32,208 nt of DNA from Haliea sp040222615 (GTDB lineage: Bacteria; Pseudomonadota; Gammaproteobacteria; Pseudomonadales; Halieaceae). Of this stretch, positions 22,822 to 31,416 are shown piece after piece (position 1 is the first letter of the stretch; each line of letters starts with the position of its first letter). The notes under the pieces are model-generated. The model was not told the DNA's origin. It made no database searches and worked only from the letters and a program-made list of their open reading frames with translations. The translations under genes and the position numbers were made by a program. The DNA lies in the NCBI RefSeq assembly GCF_040222615.1, contig NZ_JAVKCQ010000239.1, positions 1-32,208 on the forward strand. Direction: 5' to 3'.

Positions 22822-24177
22822 TCAGTTAAGTGACGGATCAAGGTGGATCAAGCCGCCCTTCATGACCCCGACCACGGTTTCCAGGGCGGTTATATCTTCG
22901 AGTGGATTCCCTGCCACGGCGATCAGATCGGCCCATTTGCCGGGGGCGATGGAACCCAGCTGCTCATCCCGGCCGAGCATTTCCGCGGCAGACAGAGTTG
23001 CCGCCCGGATCGCTTCCAGCGGCGTCATACCAAAACGGACCATCCAGGCGAACTGCAGGGCGTTGTCGCCATGGGGGTAGACCCCACTATCTGTTCCATA
23101 GGCCATCCTGACACCGGCTTGGTGAGCCTTGCGGAAGTTTTCCCGCTGGATTGCCGCTGTGGCATCGTTCTTGGCAAGAGTTTCCGCCGGCCACCCCTCC
23201 AATGTGCCTGCGCGATCGATATATTCCGCATTATAGATGTCTGCTACCAGCCAGGTACCACGCTCGCGCATCAGTTCGATACCCTCATCATCAAGCAGGG
23301 AGCCGTGCTCAATGGAGCGCACTCCCGCTCGCACAGCAGCCTTGATACCCTCGGCCCCATGGGCATGGGCGGTGACATAAACACCGTATCGGGCTGCCTC
23401 CTCCACTGCAACCCGCAGTTCCTCCTCACTGAGTTCCTGAGCACCGACATGAGTGCCTGTCGTCAGTACTGCCCCGGTCGCCAGGGTCTTGATGAAAGTT
23501 GCTCCGCGCTGAATCAGGGTGCGTACGCGCTCCCGAACCTCGGCAGGTGAGCGAACAACGCCAAAGCGTAAATCTGCTGGTACGGTGACATCGAACGCTT
23601 GCCCGGTGATGTCGCCAGCACCACCAGGCACAGTTATATACGCGCCCGCCACCAGCATGCGCGGCCCCGGGACGATTCCGGCGTCAATAGCATCGCGCAG
23701 GGCGACGTCATTGAACGCACGCCAAACGCCCACATCCCGCACCGTTGTAAAGCCGGCCCGCAGCGTTTTCTCCGCGTGAGCTACGCCCTGCAGTACACTC
23801 TCCGCAGCAGTCGTTTCCAGCGGCGCAAGCACGTTCGCACTCTGGGCAGAGTCCGCCAGGTGGGTATGCATATCCATCAGCCCGGGCAGCACTGTCCACG
23901 CCGACCAGTCGTGCACTGTTGCTCCACTTGGCACTGCAACAGCAGACCAGGGACCCACCGTTTGCACCCGCCCACTTCGGATAGTGATCATCTGATCCGA
24001 CAGCAACCGCTCGTTGACGATATCCAGCAGGCTACCGGCACGCACTACTACCGTGTTTCCGGCGTTACTCTCTGCGGCCGGCAGCACGAGCAACAGGACT
24101 GTCAGGATAATCCCCGGCAATCCTGTCCTCGAAGTTGCAACAACCGATCTAGAATCGCTGGCCAAAGCGGATTCCAT
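22822..24177 (-). CDS. secreted metal-dependent amidohydrolase (dipeptidase/prolidase-like)
   Basis: A TIM-barrel amidohydrolase of about 451 residues. Metal ligands and catalytic residues are visible: His104 and His106 in DMHTHL, Lys230 (probable carboxylated lysine) in FIKTLATG, His271/His273 in TAHAHGAEG, His291 in SIEHGS and Asp363 in YGTDSG. The pattern resembles Xaa-Pro or Xaa-Arg/Lys dipeptidases of the amidohydrolase superfamily. A hydrophobic segment at 20-39 ends in an AxA-like site, so it is probably exported. The start is uncertain: ATG at 24177 overlaps the receptor gene by 29 bases with no good ribosome-binding site; a TTG at 24120 has GAGGACAGGA directly upstream but leaves no basic N-region. 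Downstream is the M20 peptidase. Confidence 0.85.
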   Translation of the reverse strand: MESALASDSRSVVATSRTGLPGIILTVLLLVLPAAESNAGNTVVVRAGSLLDIVNERLLSDQMITIRSGRVQTVGPWSAVAVPSGATVHDWSAWTVLPGLMDMHTHLADSAQSANVLAPLETTAAESVLQGVAHAEKTLRAGFTTVRDVGVWRAFNDVALRDAIDAGIVPGPRMLVAGAYITVPGGAGDITGQAFDVTVPADLRFGVVRSPAEVRERVRTLIQRGATFIKTLATGAVLTTGTHVGAQELSEEELRVAVEEAARYGVYVTAHAHGAEGIKAAVRAGVRSIEHGSLLDDEGIELMRERGTWLVADIYNAEYIDRAGTLEGWPAETLAKNDATAAIQRENFRKAHQAGVRMAYGTDSGVYPHGDNALQFAWMVRFGMTPLEAIRAATLSAAEMLGRDEQLGSIAPGKWADLIAVAGNPLEDITALETVVGVMKGGLIHLDPSLN

Positions 24178-26473
24178 ACCGGGCAGGACGGTTGGTGAAA
24201 ATCGGCAGGTCCACGAAATTATCCTGGCTGGCAAGGATAACAGCGCGTTCATCGAAAATATTGTCGGCGAACAACTCCAGAGTCCAGGAGTCCTTCTCGA
24301 CACCGAATGCGATATTGACCAGATTGTAGGACGGCTGCCTAATCCTGCTACCCACATCGAGCGAATTCCAGGTGGCATCGGTGTAGGACCATGCCGTCTG
24401 GACATACGCGGGGAAGCCCGCAATATCCATGGTGTACCGGCCGGTGGCAGTCAACTTCAGCTCGGGTACAAAAGGCATGGCGGTCCCGCGCGGGGCAGTT
24501 ACAATGCCAGCTGCGCGATCTTCCTCACCCTGAAAATAATCTTCATCCAGTTCGGCATTGTTGTAGCTGCCAGAAAGAGTCAGGGTGAGGTCCTGGGTCG
24601 CGGCAAAGCTGGTATCGAACTCCATACCGCGAGTGCGGGCCTGACCGACATTGGTAATCAAGGTCAGTGGCGAAATCGCGAAATCCAGGAACGAGTACTG
24701 GAAGTCCTCCCACTCAAGCAAATACACCGCACCGTTGAAACGCAGGCGATTATTCAACCAGGAGGACTTCCAGCCTACCTCATAGTTGTAAACATAGTCC
24801 TGGTCGTAGGCTGGCGCGATGACGCCACTTAGCGCCCGGTTCACGCCACCCGGGCGAAATCCTTTGGAGTAAGTGGCATACATCAGCGCGTCGTCGCTGA
24901 GTTCATAGGACGCGTTAAGCTTCCAGGTCTCACCGTCCTCCTTGATTTTTTTGTCCAGATTCGGATTGTCGATACACGGGTAAGCCGAACAGTACGTCGA
25001 ACCTGTATTGCCGTAATAGCCCTTCAGGGAATTCTCCAGCTCGTAGAAGCGCACACCGGCAGTCACAGACAATGCAGCAGTAAGGTCATAGGAAACTTCA
25101 CCAAACAAGGCCTGGTCCTTGTCAGTACGCAGCTGTTTCGTGACCCACACAAGGGGTTCGCCGGGTATAGGTGAGTATTCTTCACCGGTTGGAACATCGG
25201 GCGCTACCCAGCGCAAGTCGAAATCGTGCTCATGCTTCTGATAGAAAGCGCCCGCAATCCAGCGCAGTCGGCCGTCACTGTCGGAAGCAATACGAATTTC
25301 ATGACTCTGGCGCTTGAAGTTTTCATCGCCGGTTATACTCTGGGTGGGGTCAGCGCAATCGCCGAGTTCATCATAGTAGAGACAGTAATAGCCGTAGTCC
25401 GCGTAAAGATCCTCAAAATACTCCGCATACCAGCTATAATCTGTTTCTGACTCGTTGTCGCGATCCAGCAGCGCACCAGCGTAGACAACATCCAGATTGC
25501 CGATCCGGCCGTTCAACGTCAACGTCCCCTGCACCCACTCATCATTGGCGAATTCGTCGCCAAATGAGCGGTATTTTCGATCACCGAGATCGTCAGGACG
25601 GTGGGCCCACACTCCCTCGGATTCCTGTTTCTGGTAGGCAACAGCAGGGGTCACAGTCCAGTTCTCGTTGAGATCTATTTTCAACGCTGCACGCAGCCCC
25701 TGGGTTTTGACATCATTGAAGTCATCTTCCACGTAAGCGCGGTTATCGATACTGATTCCCGAGGCTGCGTAGTTACGTTCGCCATAAACATTGTCAATAT
25801 AGCCACCCTCCTTGTCGTGCCACATGACAAGGCGCAGAGCCGCGGAGTCCGACAGAGGTTGGTTGACGAACCCCTCCAGGGTATAACCGGATTCGCCGCC
25901 GTCTATCTGGCTACCGGTCAGATCGTAACCGGCGGAAAATTCCGTTGGATCAGGCTGATTGGTGATAATGCGCATTGTCCCGGCCTGGCTGCTCGATCCG
26001 TAGAGCGTCCCCTGAGGACCCGCTAGCGTTTCGATCCGGGCGATATCGTAAATGTGTATGTCGAGCACATTGTTGATCGTTGTGATGGGTTGCTCATCGA
26101 GGTATACGGCTACGCTCGGCTGGGACCCGGAATGTACACCGTCACCGCCGGAGGAAATGCCGCGCATGTAAACCTGCGCAAGACCGGGCGCATAGGACAC
26201 GTAGGATACCGTGGGCAGAAAATTGATGTAGTCATCGAAACCCTTGATATTCAGGTCCTGAATAGATTTGCTGGTGAGCGCCTGCACTGCGAGTGGCACA
26301 TCCTGCAAGTTTCCAGCGCGCTTGGTGGCTGTTACTATGACCTCTTCCAGCATGGCGCTCTGGCCCCAGGCCGGAGTCTGCAGGGCGGCAGACGCCACCA
26401 GTGCAGAAAGGGCCGCCTGTATCGTATTTCGCTTCATGATGCCGGTAGGCACTCTGCGAGTCTGCTTCTTCAT
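24149..26473 (-). CDS. TonB-dependent outer-membrane receptor
   Basis: A 774-residue outer-membrane receptor. A signal peptide ending near AWGQ is followed by a TonB-box-like segment (LEEVIVTATKR), a plug domain (about 55-170) with VYMRGISSGG and IARIETLAGPQGTLYGSSSQAGTMRI, then a beta-barrel ending in phenylalanine (GIRFGQRF). It should take up a ligand too large or scarce for porins, using energy from TonB-ExbBD. The ATG at 26473 is chosen over 26479 because GAGAGG then sits six bases away; it begins two bases after the sulfotransferase stop. The neighbouring peptidases suggest a peptide-type ligand. The barrel is rich in Tyr, Asp and Asn, as in many Sphingomonas/Halieaceae-type receptors. 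Confidence 0.92.
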   Translation of the reverse strand: MKKQTRRVPTGIMKRNTIQAALSALVASAALQTPAWGQSAMLEEVIVTATKRAGNLQDVPLAVQALTSKSIQDLNIKGFDDYINFLPTVSYVSYAPGLAQVYMRGISSGGDGVHSGSQPSVAVYLDEQPITTINNVLDIHIYDIARIETLAGPQGTLYGSSSQAGTMRIITNQPDPTEFSAGYDLTGSQIDGGESGYTLEGFVNQPLSDSAALRLVMWHDKEGGYIDNVYGERNYAASGISIDNRAYVEDDFNDVKTQGLRAALKIDLNENWTVTPAVAYQKQESEGVWAHRPDDLGDRKYRSFGDEFANDEWVQGTLTLNGRIGNLDVVYAGALLDRDNESETDYSWYAEYFEDLYADYGYYCLYYDELGDCADPTQSITGDENFKRQSHEIRIASDSDGRLRWIAGAFYQKHEHDFDLRWVAPDVPTGEEYSPIPGEPLVWVTKQLRTDKDQALFGEVSYDLTAALSVTAGVRFYELENSLKGYYGNTGSTYCSAYPCIDNPNLDKKIKEDGETWKLNASYELSDDALMYATYSKGFRPGGVNRALSGVIAPAYDQDYVYNYEVGWKSSWLNNRLRFNGAVYLLEWEDFQYSFLDFAISPLTLITNVGQARTRGMEFDTSFAATQDLTLTLSGSYNNAELDEDYFQGEEDRAAGIVTAPRGTAMPFVPELKLTATGRYTMDIAGFPAYVQTAWSYTDATWNSLDVGSRIRQPSYNLVNIAFGVEKDSWTLELFADNIFDERAVILASQDNFVDLPIFTNRPARYGIRFGQRF

Positions 26474-26475
26474 AG

Positions 26476-28128
26476 TCATCCTCTCAAGTCAGGTGATTCT
26501 ATTGGGTACCGCGCCATGACCTCCGGGCCCAACGCTGCAACCAGCGGACCCAGGTGCGGTAGAAAGTGACGCCAGTGTTCTACAGCGTCAGTGAATACAG
26601 GCTGGCGTACCTGTTCACTGCTTGCGGTGCGCACAGCGCGCTGATTTTCATGGAAAGATAGACAGCCGACCTCGAACTCCAGACCGCAATAGTTGAGCAG
26701 CTTGCGTACCTGGCTTTCGAAGTCGACCACCAATTCCTCGTACTGAACCCGGTGCACCCGACCCGGAAGCACTTTGTCGTAGTGGTCCATCAGGGCAACG
26801 TAATCGCGGTAGTAATGACCGATGTCACTCAGGCTATAGCTGAATCGTTGACCCCGGGCGAAATACTGCTTGAAGCCGCTAAAACAGCAAGCGAGGGGGT
26901 GACGGCGTGCGTCGATGATCTTTGCGTCCGGCAACATCAAGTGAATAAGCCCGATGTGTTCGAAGTTGTTAGGCATCTTGTCGATAAAAATCGGGGCGGT
27001 ACCGCGGTAGCGCCTGGTACGATGCAGGTACTCTTCACCGAGCTCACGTAACTCGCCGGGACTGAGATCCTCCAGAATTTCCGGGTAGCGCGAACGCTCA
27101 CCGGGTTGCGGCTTCCCTCCCAAACGACGGGCCATGGCGATGATGTCGGGCAACTCCTGGGTGCCTTCGACAAGGCTGTGGCTGGCAAGGATCTGCTCCA
27201 GCAGGGTCGATCCGGCCCTCGGCAACCCGACGATAAAGATCGGGTCCCGGGCGCGGCAACCGGATCCGGCACGCTGAGCGAAAAATGGGGCATCCTGACA
27301 GCGGATGGTACGCTGGATTTTTTCGTGTTGTGCGGCAGCGCTATAGGTCGACTGGCGACGCCGCACTTCGTTACCCTCGGCGTAGTGGGTGAATGCCTGA
27401 TCGTATTGGCCACGATCTTCGAGAGCCTTGGCAAGTGCGAAACTGAGCTGTGCCGCATCCTCCGCTTGCAATCCGGGTTTACCGAGAGCTGAGCGCATGG
27501 CCTCCAGCTCGTCATCTGTGAGACTCACAGTCTTCAGGTTTGCCAGCGACCAGTATGCCTCTCCCAGCTCCGGCGCCAGCCGAATCGCAGTCCGGTAGGC
27601 GGCGATGCTCTCGTCTTGCCTGCCCACCGTTTTAAGGGCGTGGCCGTAGCTCAGGTAGACCTTCGGCTGCCTTGGCGCATCCGCCAACAGGCGCTCGTAG
27701 ATTGCAATTGCCTGTTCAAAATGCCCCAGACGCACCAGGGTCGCAGCCTGCAGAGTTCGGTAGCTGGGGTTGTCCTCGTCCTGCAACAAAGCTTCAAGCT
27801 CGATCAGGGCCTGCTCGTAGTGTGTCTGACGGCTGAGGACAAAAGCATAGTTGTAACGAGCCAGGTGAAAGTCAGGTGCCAGTTCCAGACACCTGACCAG
27901 CAAATTCTCGGCGTCCGCCCAGCGTCCCAACTTGATTGCCACATCGGCCAGCAGACGGATTGCCGTGACGTCCGCAGGGTACCTTTGCAGAAACTGGCGA
28001 CACAGCCGCTCGGTCTCGCCGATGCGCCCATCCAGCAAAGCGTCCATTGCCTTGCGCAACACCGGATGCAACCGCTGCAGGGACTGTTGAGTGTCAGGGC
28101 GGGAGCCGGTGCTAATTGGAGTGGGCAT
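26476..28128 (-). CDS. TPR-repeat sulfotransferase
   Basis: A 550-residue cytoplasmic protein with two parts. Residues about 20-260 hold TPR-type helical repeats (for example IGETERLCRQFLQRYP, WADAENLLVRCLELAP, HFEQAIAIYERLLADAP). About 295-540 is a PAPS-dependent sulfotransferase with the 5'-phosphosulfate loop PIFIVGLPRAGSTLLEQIL (297-315, core GLPRAGST) and a 3'-phosphate region near RHPLACCFSGFKQYF. There is no signal peptide. A perfect GGAGGTG lies before its ATG, which overlaps the end of the permease gene by 17 bases. Its acceptor is unknown: a protein tyrosine, a peptide or a small molecule. Genes of this type frequently sit beside TonB receptors in aquatic proteobacteria (established only as a genomic association). 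Confidence 0.88.
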   Translation of the reverse strand: MPTPISTGSRPDTQQSLQRLHPVLRKAMDALLDGRIGETERLCRQFLQRYPADVTAIRLLADVAIKLGRWADAENLLVRCLELAPDFHLARYNYAFVLSRQTHYEQALIELEALLQDEDNPSYRTLQAATLVRLGHFEQAIAIYERLLADAPRQPKVYLSYGHALKTVGRQDESIAAYRTAIRLAPELGEAYWSLANLKTVSLTDDELEAMRSALGKPGLQAEDAAQLSFALAKALEDRGQYDQAFTHYAEGNEVRRRQSTYSAAAQHEKIQRTIRCQDAPFFAQRAGSGCRARDPIFIVGLPRAGSTLLEQILASHSLVEGTQELPDIIAMARRLGGKPQPGERSRYPEILEDLSPGELRELGEEYLHRTRRYRGTAPIFIDKMPNNFEHIGLIHLMLPDAKIIDARRHPLACCFSGFKQYFARGQRFSYSLSDIGHYYRDYVALMDHYDKVLPGRVHRVQYEELVVDFESQVRKLLNYCGLEFEVGCLSFHENQRAVRTASSEQVRQPVFTDAVEHWRHFLPHLGPLVAALGPEVMARYPIESPDLRG

Positions 28129-29410
28129 CCGTCACCTCCATCGCTGCCGCGCCAGATCGCGATCGGCGCCAGAACACCACGCAGCCGAGCGCCAGATACA
28201 CCAGAGCGCCAGTCGTGCGCGTCAGGGAATCCTGCAACACAAATGCGAGAAAGAAACCCGACACCAGTATCAGACCCCAGCCGGTAAAAAGAATACTTCT
28301 AGGCCCAAGACGCATCGGTGCAACGTCGAAATCCCGCGAACCTGACGCAAGGCGAAGCAAGGCAAGCCCCACCAAGACCTGGAAGATCAGGGTGAAAGCG
28401 GACACCCACACGGCATATCCGATAACGGTTTCTCCCAACGCGACGCACAGCAGGGACAGCAGTCCGGCGAGCAGGACGCTGCGTGACGTATCGCCCTTTG
28501 CTGCCAGCCATCGCGGCAGGCAGCCATCAGCGGCCATGGCATAAATATCGCGGGACGCCACGAGCAAGAGAGCGTTGATAGAGGTTGCTGCAGCGCCGAG
28601 GATAGCCAGCGTTACCAGCAGCCCGCCAATGTTTCCGAACAGCTCCAGTGCCACCACACGGACCGGCGCCGCCGTGGCGCCGAGTGTCTGCCAGGGCATC
28701 ATACCGACCAGCGTCAGCGAGAGGGCGACGTAAGTTACCACGACCAGGAAAAAGCTGAGGGCCAGCGCACGCGGAATAGTGCGCGCCGGATCGCGGATTT
28801 CACCGGCGAGCTCCATGACCCCCATGAAGCCCCCGTAGGAGAAAAATGCAGGAACCGCAGCAAATATCACCGGATACCAACCAGCAGGGGCGAAGGGCTT
28901 CAGGTTGGCGGGTTCGGCCTCACCCAGGCCGAACCCTATCACCAACACCAATGCAAGCATGAATCCGAGCACCAGCAGCCCCTGTACCCGCACCATCAAT
29001 ACAGCACCACCCAGGTTCAACACCGTGAACAGCGCGATCGACATCACAGCCACCAGCAATGGATTGACGCCCGGCACAAGGGCAACGACATATTCGGCAA
29101 AGCCCAGTGCAATCAGGACGATGGCGAGGACGAACACGGCCAGCATCAGCCAGATTCCGATGAAGCCCGCAAACGGGTTCAGCAACCGCGAGATAGCCAC
29201 GTACCCTGCCCCCACCCGGGGAAAAACCACCCCGAGTTGCGCCGCCGCAACACAGGAGAAGGCGGCAATAATCGCGGCCAACAGATAGGATACAATCACC
29301 GCCGGGCCTGCGCTGCCCGCCAGTGATCCCGGTAAAATAAAAATACTGGCGCCTATCACGTAACCCATCAGGGTTGCGATCACTGCAAGCAGGCCCAGGT
29401 TACGGGTCAT
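28112..29410 (-). CDS. APC-family amino-acid permease
   Basis: A 432-residue inner-membrane transporter with about twelve hydrophobic helices. The first contains the APC signature GYVIGASIFILPGSLAG (about 16-32), the unwound helix that binds the amino-acid backbone; FFSYGGFMGVMELAGEIRDPARTIPRAL marks TM6 (core GGFMGVMELAGEI). It should import amino acids or amines with protons. The start at 29410 is fixed by the ATGA overlap with the S9 peptidase stop; a longer reading from 29608 has no membrane character in its extra part. In the operon it would take up products of the periplasmic peptidases. Confidence 0.88.
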   Translation of the reverse strand: MTRNLGLLAVIATLMGYVIGASIFILPGSLAGSAGPAVIVSYLLAAIIAAFSCVAAAQLGVVFPRVGAGYVAISRLLNPFAGFIGIWLMLAVFVLAIVLIALGFAEYVVALVPGVNPLLVAVMSIALFTVLNLGGAVLMVRVQGLLVLGFMLALVLVIGFGLGEAEPANLKPFAPAGWYPVIFAAVPAFFSYGGFMGVMELAGEIRDPARTIPRALALSFFLVVVTYVALSLTLVGMMPWQTLGATAAPVRVVALELFGNIGGLLVTLAILGAAATSINALLLVASRDIYAMAADGCLPRWLAAKGDTSRSVLLAGLLSLLCVALGETVIGYAVWVSAFTLIFQVLVGLALLRLASGSRDFDVAPMRLGPRSILFTGWGLILVSGFFLAFVLQDSLTRTTGALVYLALGCVVFWRRSRSGAAAMEVTDAHSN

Positions 29411-31416
29411 GGCGCGGGTGCCTCTAGCAACCAGCGCTGGTACCATTCCAGATTGCGCTGCATGCGGTCGCGCAGGTAGCTGGGGACCTGTAGTGAGTGG
29501 TTTTGATCTGGGTAAATAACCAGCTGCGTCGGCACCTCCAGTGATCGCAGAGCCTGGTACATCTGCAGGCTGCCGCTGCAGGGCACGTTGAGATCGTTCT
29601 CGGCACATTGGTACAGCGTAGGCGTGGTGATCCGGTCCGCATTCAGGAAAGGGTAGCTGGCGCGATCGTAACTTTCACGGTTGGACCAGGGGACGCCCAG
29701 CTCCAGCTCGTACTCGCGGGAATACTGGTCGAGACCATAGGCACCGTATATATTGGAAACACCCGCACCACTCACCGCTGCCCGAAACCTGTTATCGGCA
29801 GCAATCATTGAATTGGTCAGAATACCGCCGTAGCTCCAGCCTCCAACGCCCAGGCGCGAAGCGTCGATGATGCCCTGCCCTTCCAGAAAATCTACCCCGG
29901 CGAGGATGTCGCTGACATCGGTATTGCCCCAGTCCGCGTAGATGGCAGAGGCAAATTCAAAGCCCTTGCCGGAGGAACCTCTCGGATTGATTCCGACCAC
30001 AGCGAAGCCCGCGGTGGCGTAAAGCTGCCAGTCGACCATGAATTCATGACTGAACTGGTATACCGGGCCACCGTGCAAGCGAAAAATCGCCGGCAAGGGG
30101 ACACCGGGCTCAGCATCAGGGGGCAGTACCAGAAACCCGTCAAGCTCATGACCATCGTTCTCGAAGCTGAACGTCCGGGTTACAGCAAGTTCAACCTCGT
30201 CCAACCACGCATTGTGATTGGTCAGGGGGCGCAGGTTTTCCCCTTCCACCGCAAATAGCTCGAAGGGCCTGTTATCAGTGCTATCCAACAACACCAGCCG
30301 GTCATTTTCTACAGCGATGGCAAAGTCCAGCGCAAAACGCTTCCCGGTACTGAGCCGGGTAACACTGCCATCGATGCTGTTTATCTTCACCAGCCAGGTG
30401 GACAATGGATCCTCCTGCAGCGCAAAGAGAAAACGGCCATCCGCCGACCACTTGGGCAAAAAGAAATTGCGGTCAATGCGTGCCAGCGGGCGGTTGGTAG
30501 CAGTATCCAGATCCGCGACTGTCAGCTGCCAGGGCGCATAGTAGATCCATTTGCTGAGGCCACTCTGGAGCCAGCCGAGCTGTTTGCCGTCCGGGGACCA
30601 CACGGGTGGTGACATCCAGTAGGGATCGACGTCCGTGCCATCAAAGTCGCTTATTCGACGAGGCTCGCCCTCCCCGCTGGCGAGAATGACAAAGACATCG
30701 GAGTCCATGTTGCGATCAGAATCCTCCCTCGCTTTTGACACGTAAGCAATATGTTGCCCATCGGGAGACCAGCTGGGGAGCCAATGGTCCTGCTTGCCGC
30801 TGGTGAGCTGACGCGTGCTACCGGTAGAGAGGTCCACAATCGACAGATGCCGGCGCGCTCCCGCCAGATAGCCAACGCCATCCTCAAGAAACTGGAAGCG
30901 ATCGATTACCAGCGGTGGCGCAGTGCCTGCCGCATTGGGTTGCGCGGCTCCGACAAAGGAAGACACCACCAGATGCGAGGCATCCGGCGCCCAATCGTAC
31001 TCAATTACGCCACCGGCCACGTCGGTTACCTGACGGACTTCTCCGCCATTTCGGTTCAATACAAATACCTGGCTGTAATCTTCGTCTCCGGCCGCTTCGA
31101 GATAAGCCAGATATCGACCATCGGGACTAAATTTCGGCGTAGACGCACTGATGCTGTCCGGTTTGGTGAGCTGCCGCGGCTCCCCTCCGGCCCAGGGAAC
31201 CTGCCACACGTCACTGACGATCGCATCCTTCTCCAGATTGTGCACCGACACAACGTAAGCCACCTGACTGCCGTCTGGAGACAAAGCCGGTTGCGAGACA
31301 TCGACCACTGCGTGGATATCATCGATGGTCAGGGGCCGCGGCTCGGCGCTCTGTACCAGCGGCGAACAGCACAGGAAGAGGCAGACCAGCGCCAACATTT
31401 CTTCACGCAGGTTCAT
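29407..31416 (-). CDS. secreted S9 family prolyl-oligopeptidase-type peptidase
   Basis: A 669-residue serine peptidase with an N-terminal signal peptide (about 1-24, ending VQSA). A seven-blade-type beta-propeller (about 40-400) has repeated WSPDG/FSPDG turns, and a C-terminal alpha/beta-hydrolase domain follows. The catalytic triad is visible as Ser528 in GGWSYGG, Asp608 in ENDLNVP and His640 in DQNHSL; HGGP lies near the oxyanion region. Members cleave short peptides, often dipeptidyl or acylaminoacyl units, and some act as isopeptidases. It starts inside the stop of the upstream metallohydrolase (ATGA) and its stop overlaps the permease start, so the three genes are translationally coupled. 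Confidence 0.92.
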   Translation of the reverse strand: MNLREEMLALVCLFLCCSPLVQSAEPRPLTIDDIHAVVDVSQPALSPDGSQVAYVVSVHNLEKDAIVSDVWQVPWAGGEPRQLTKPDSISASTPKFSPDGRYLAYLEAAGDEDYSQVFVLNRNGGEVRQVTDVAGGVIEYDWAPDASHLVVSSFVGAAQPNAAGTAPPLVIDRFQFLEDGVGYLAGARRHLSIVDLSTGSTRQLTSGKQDHWLPSWSPDGQHIAYVSKAREDSDRNMDSDVFVILASGEGEPRRISDFDGTDVDPYWMSPPVWSPDGKQLGWLQSGLSKWIYYAPWQLTVADLDTATNRPLARIDRNFFLPKWSADGRFLFALQEDPLSTWLVKINSIDGSVTRLSTGKRFALDFAIAVENDRLVLLDSTDNRPFELFAVEGENLRPLTNHNAWLDEVELAVTRTFSFENDGHELDGFLVLPPDAEPGVPLPAIFRLHGGPVYQFSHEFMVDWQLYATAGFAVVGINPRGSSGKGFEFASAIYADWGNTDVSDILAGVDFLEGQGIIDASRLGVGGWSYGGILTNSMIAADNRFRAAVSGAGVSNIYGAYGLDQYSREYELELGVPWSNRESYDRASYPFLNADRITTPTLYQCAENDLNVPCSGSLQMYQALRSLEVPTQLVIYPDQNHSLQVPSYLRDRMQRNLEWYQRWLLEAPAP

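Noticed and set aside
29407..31416. S9 peptidase as a lasso-peptide isopeptidase (AtxE-like) next to its TonB receptor
   Set aside because: No lasso precursor, leader-peptide protease or cyclase gene is present, and the motifs do not separate isopeptidases from ordinary S9 peptidases.
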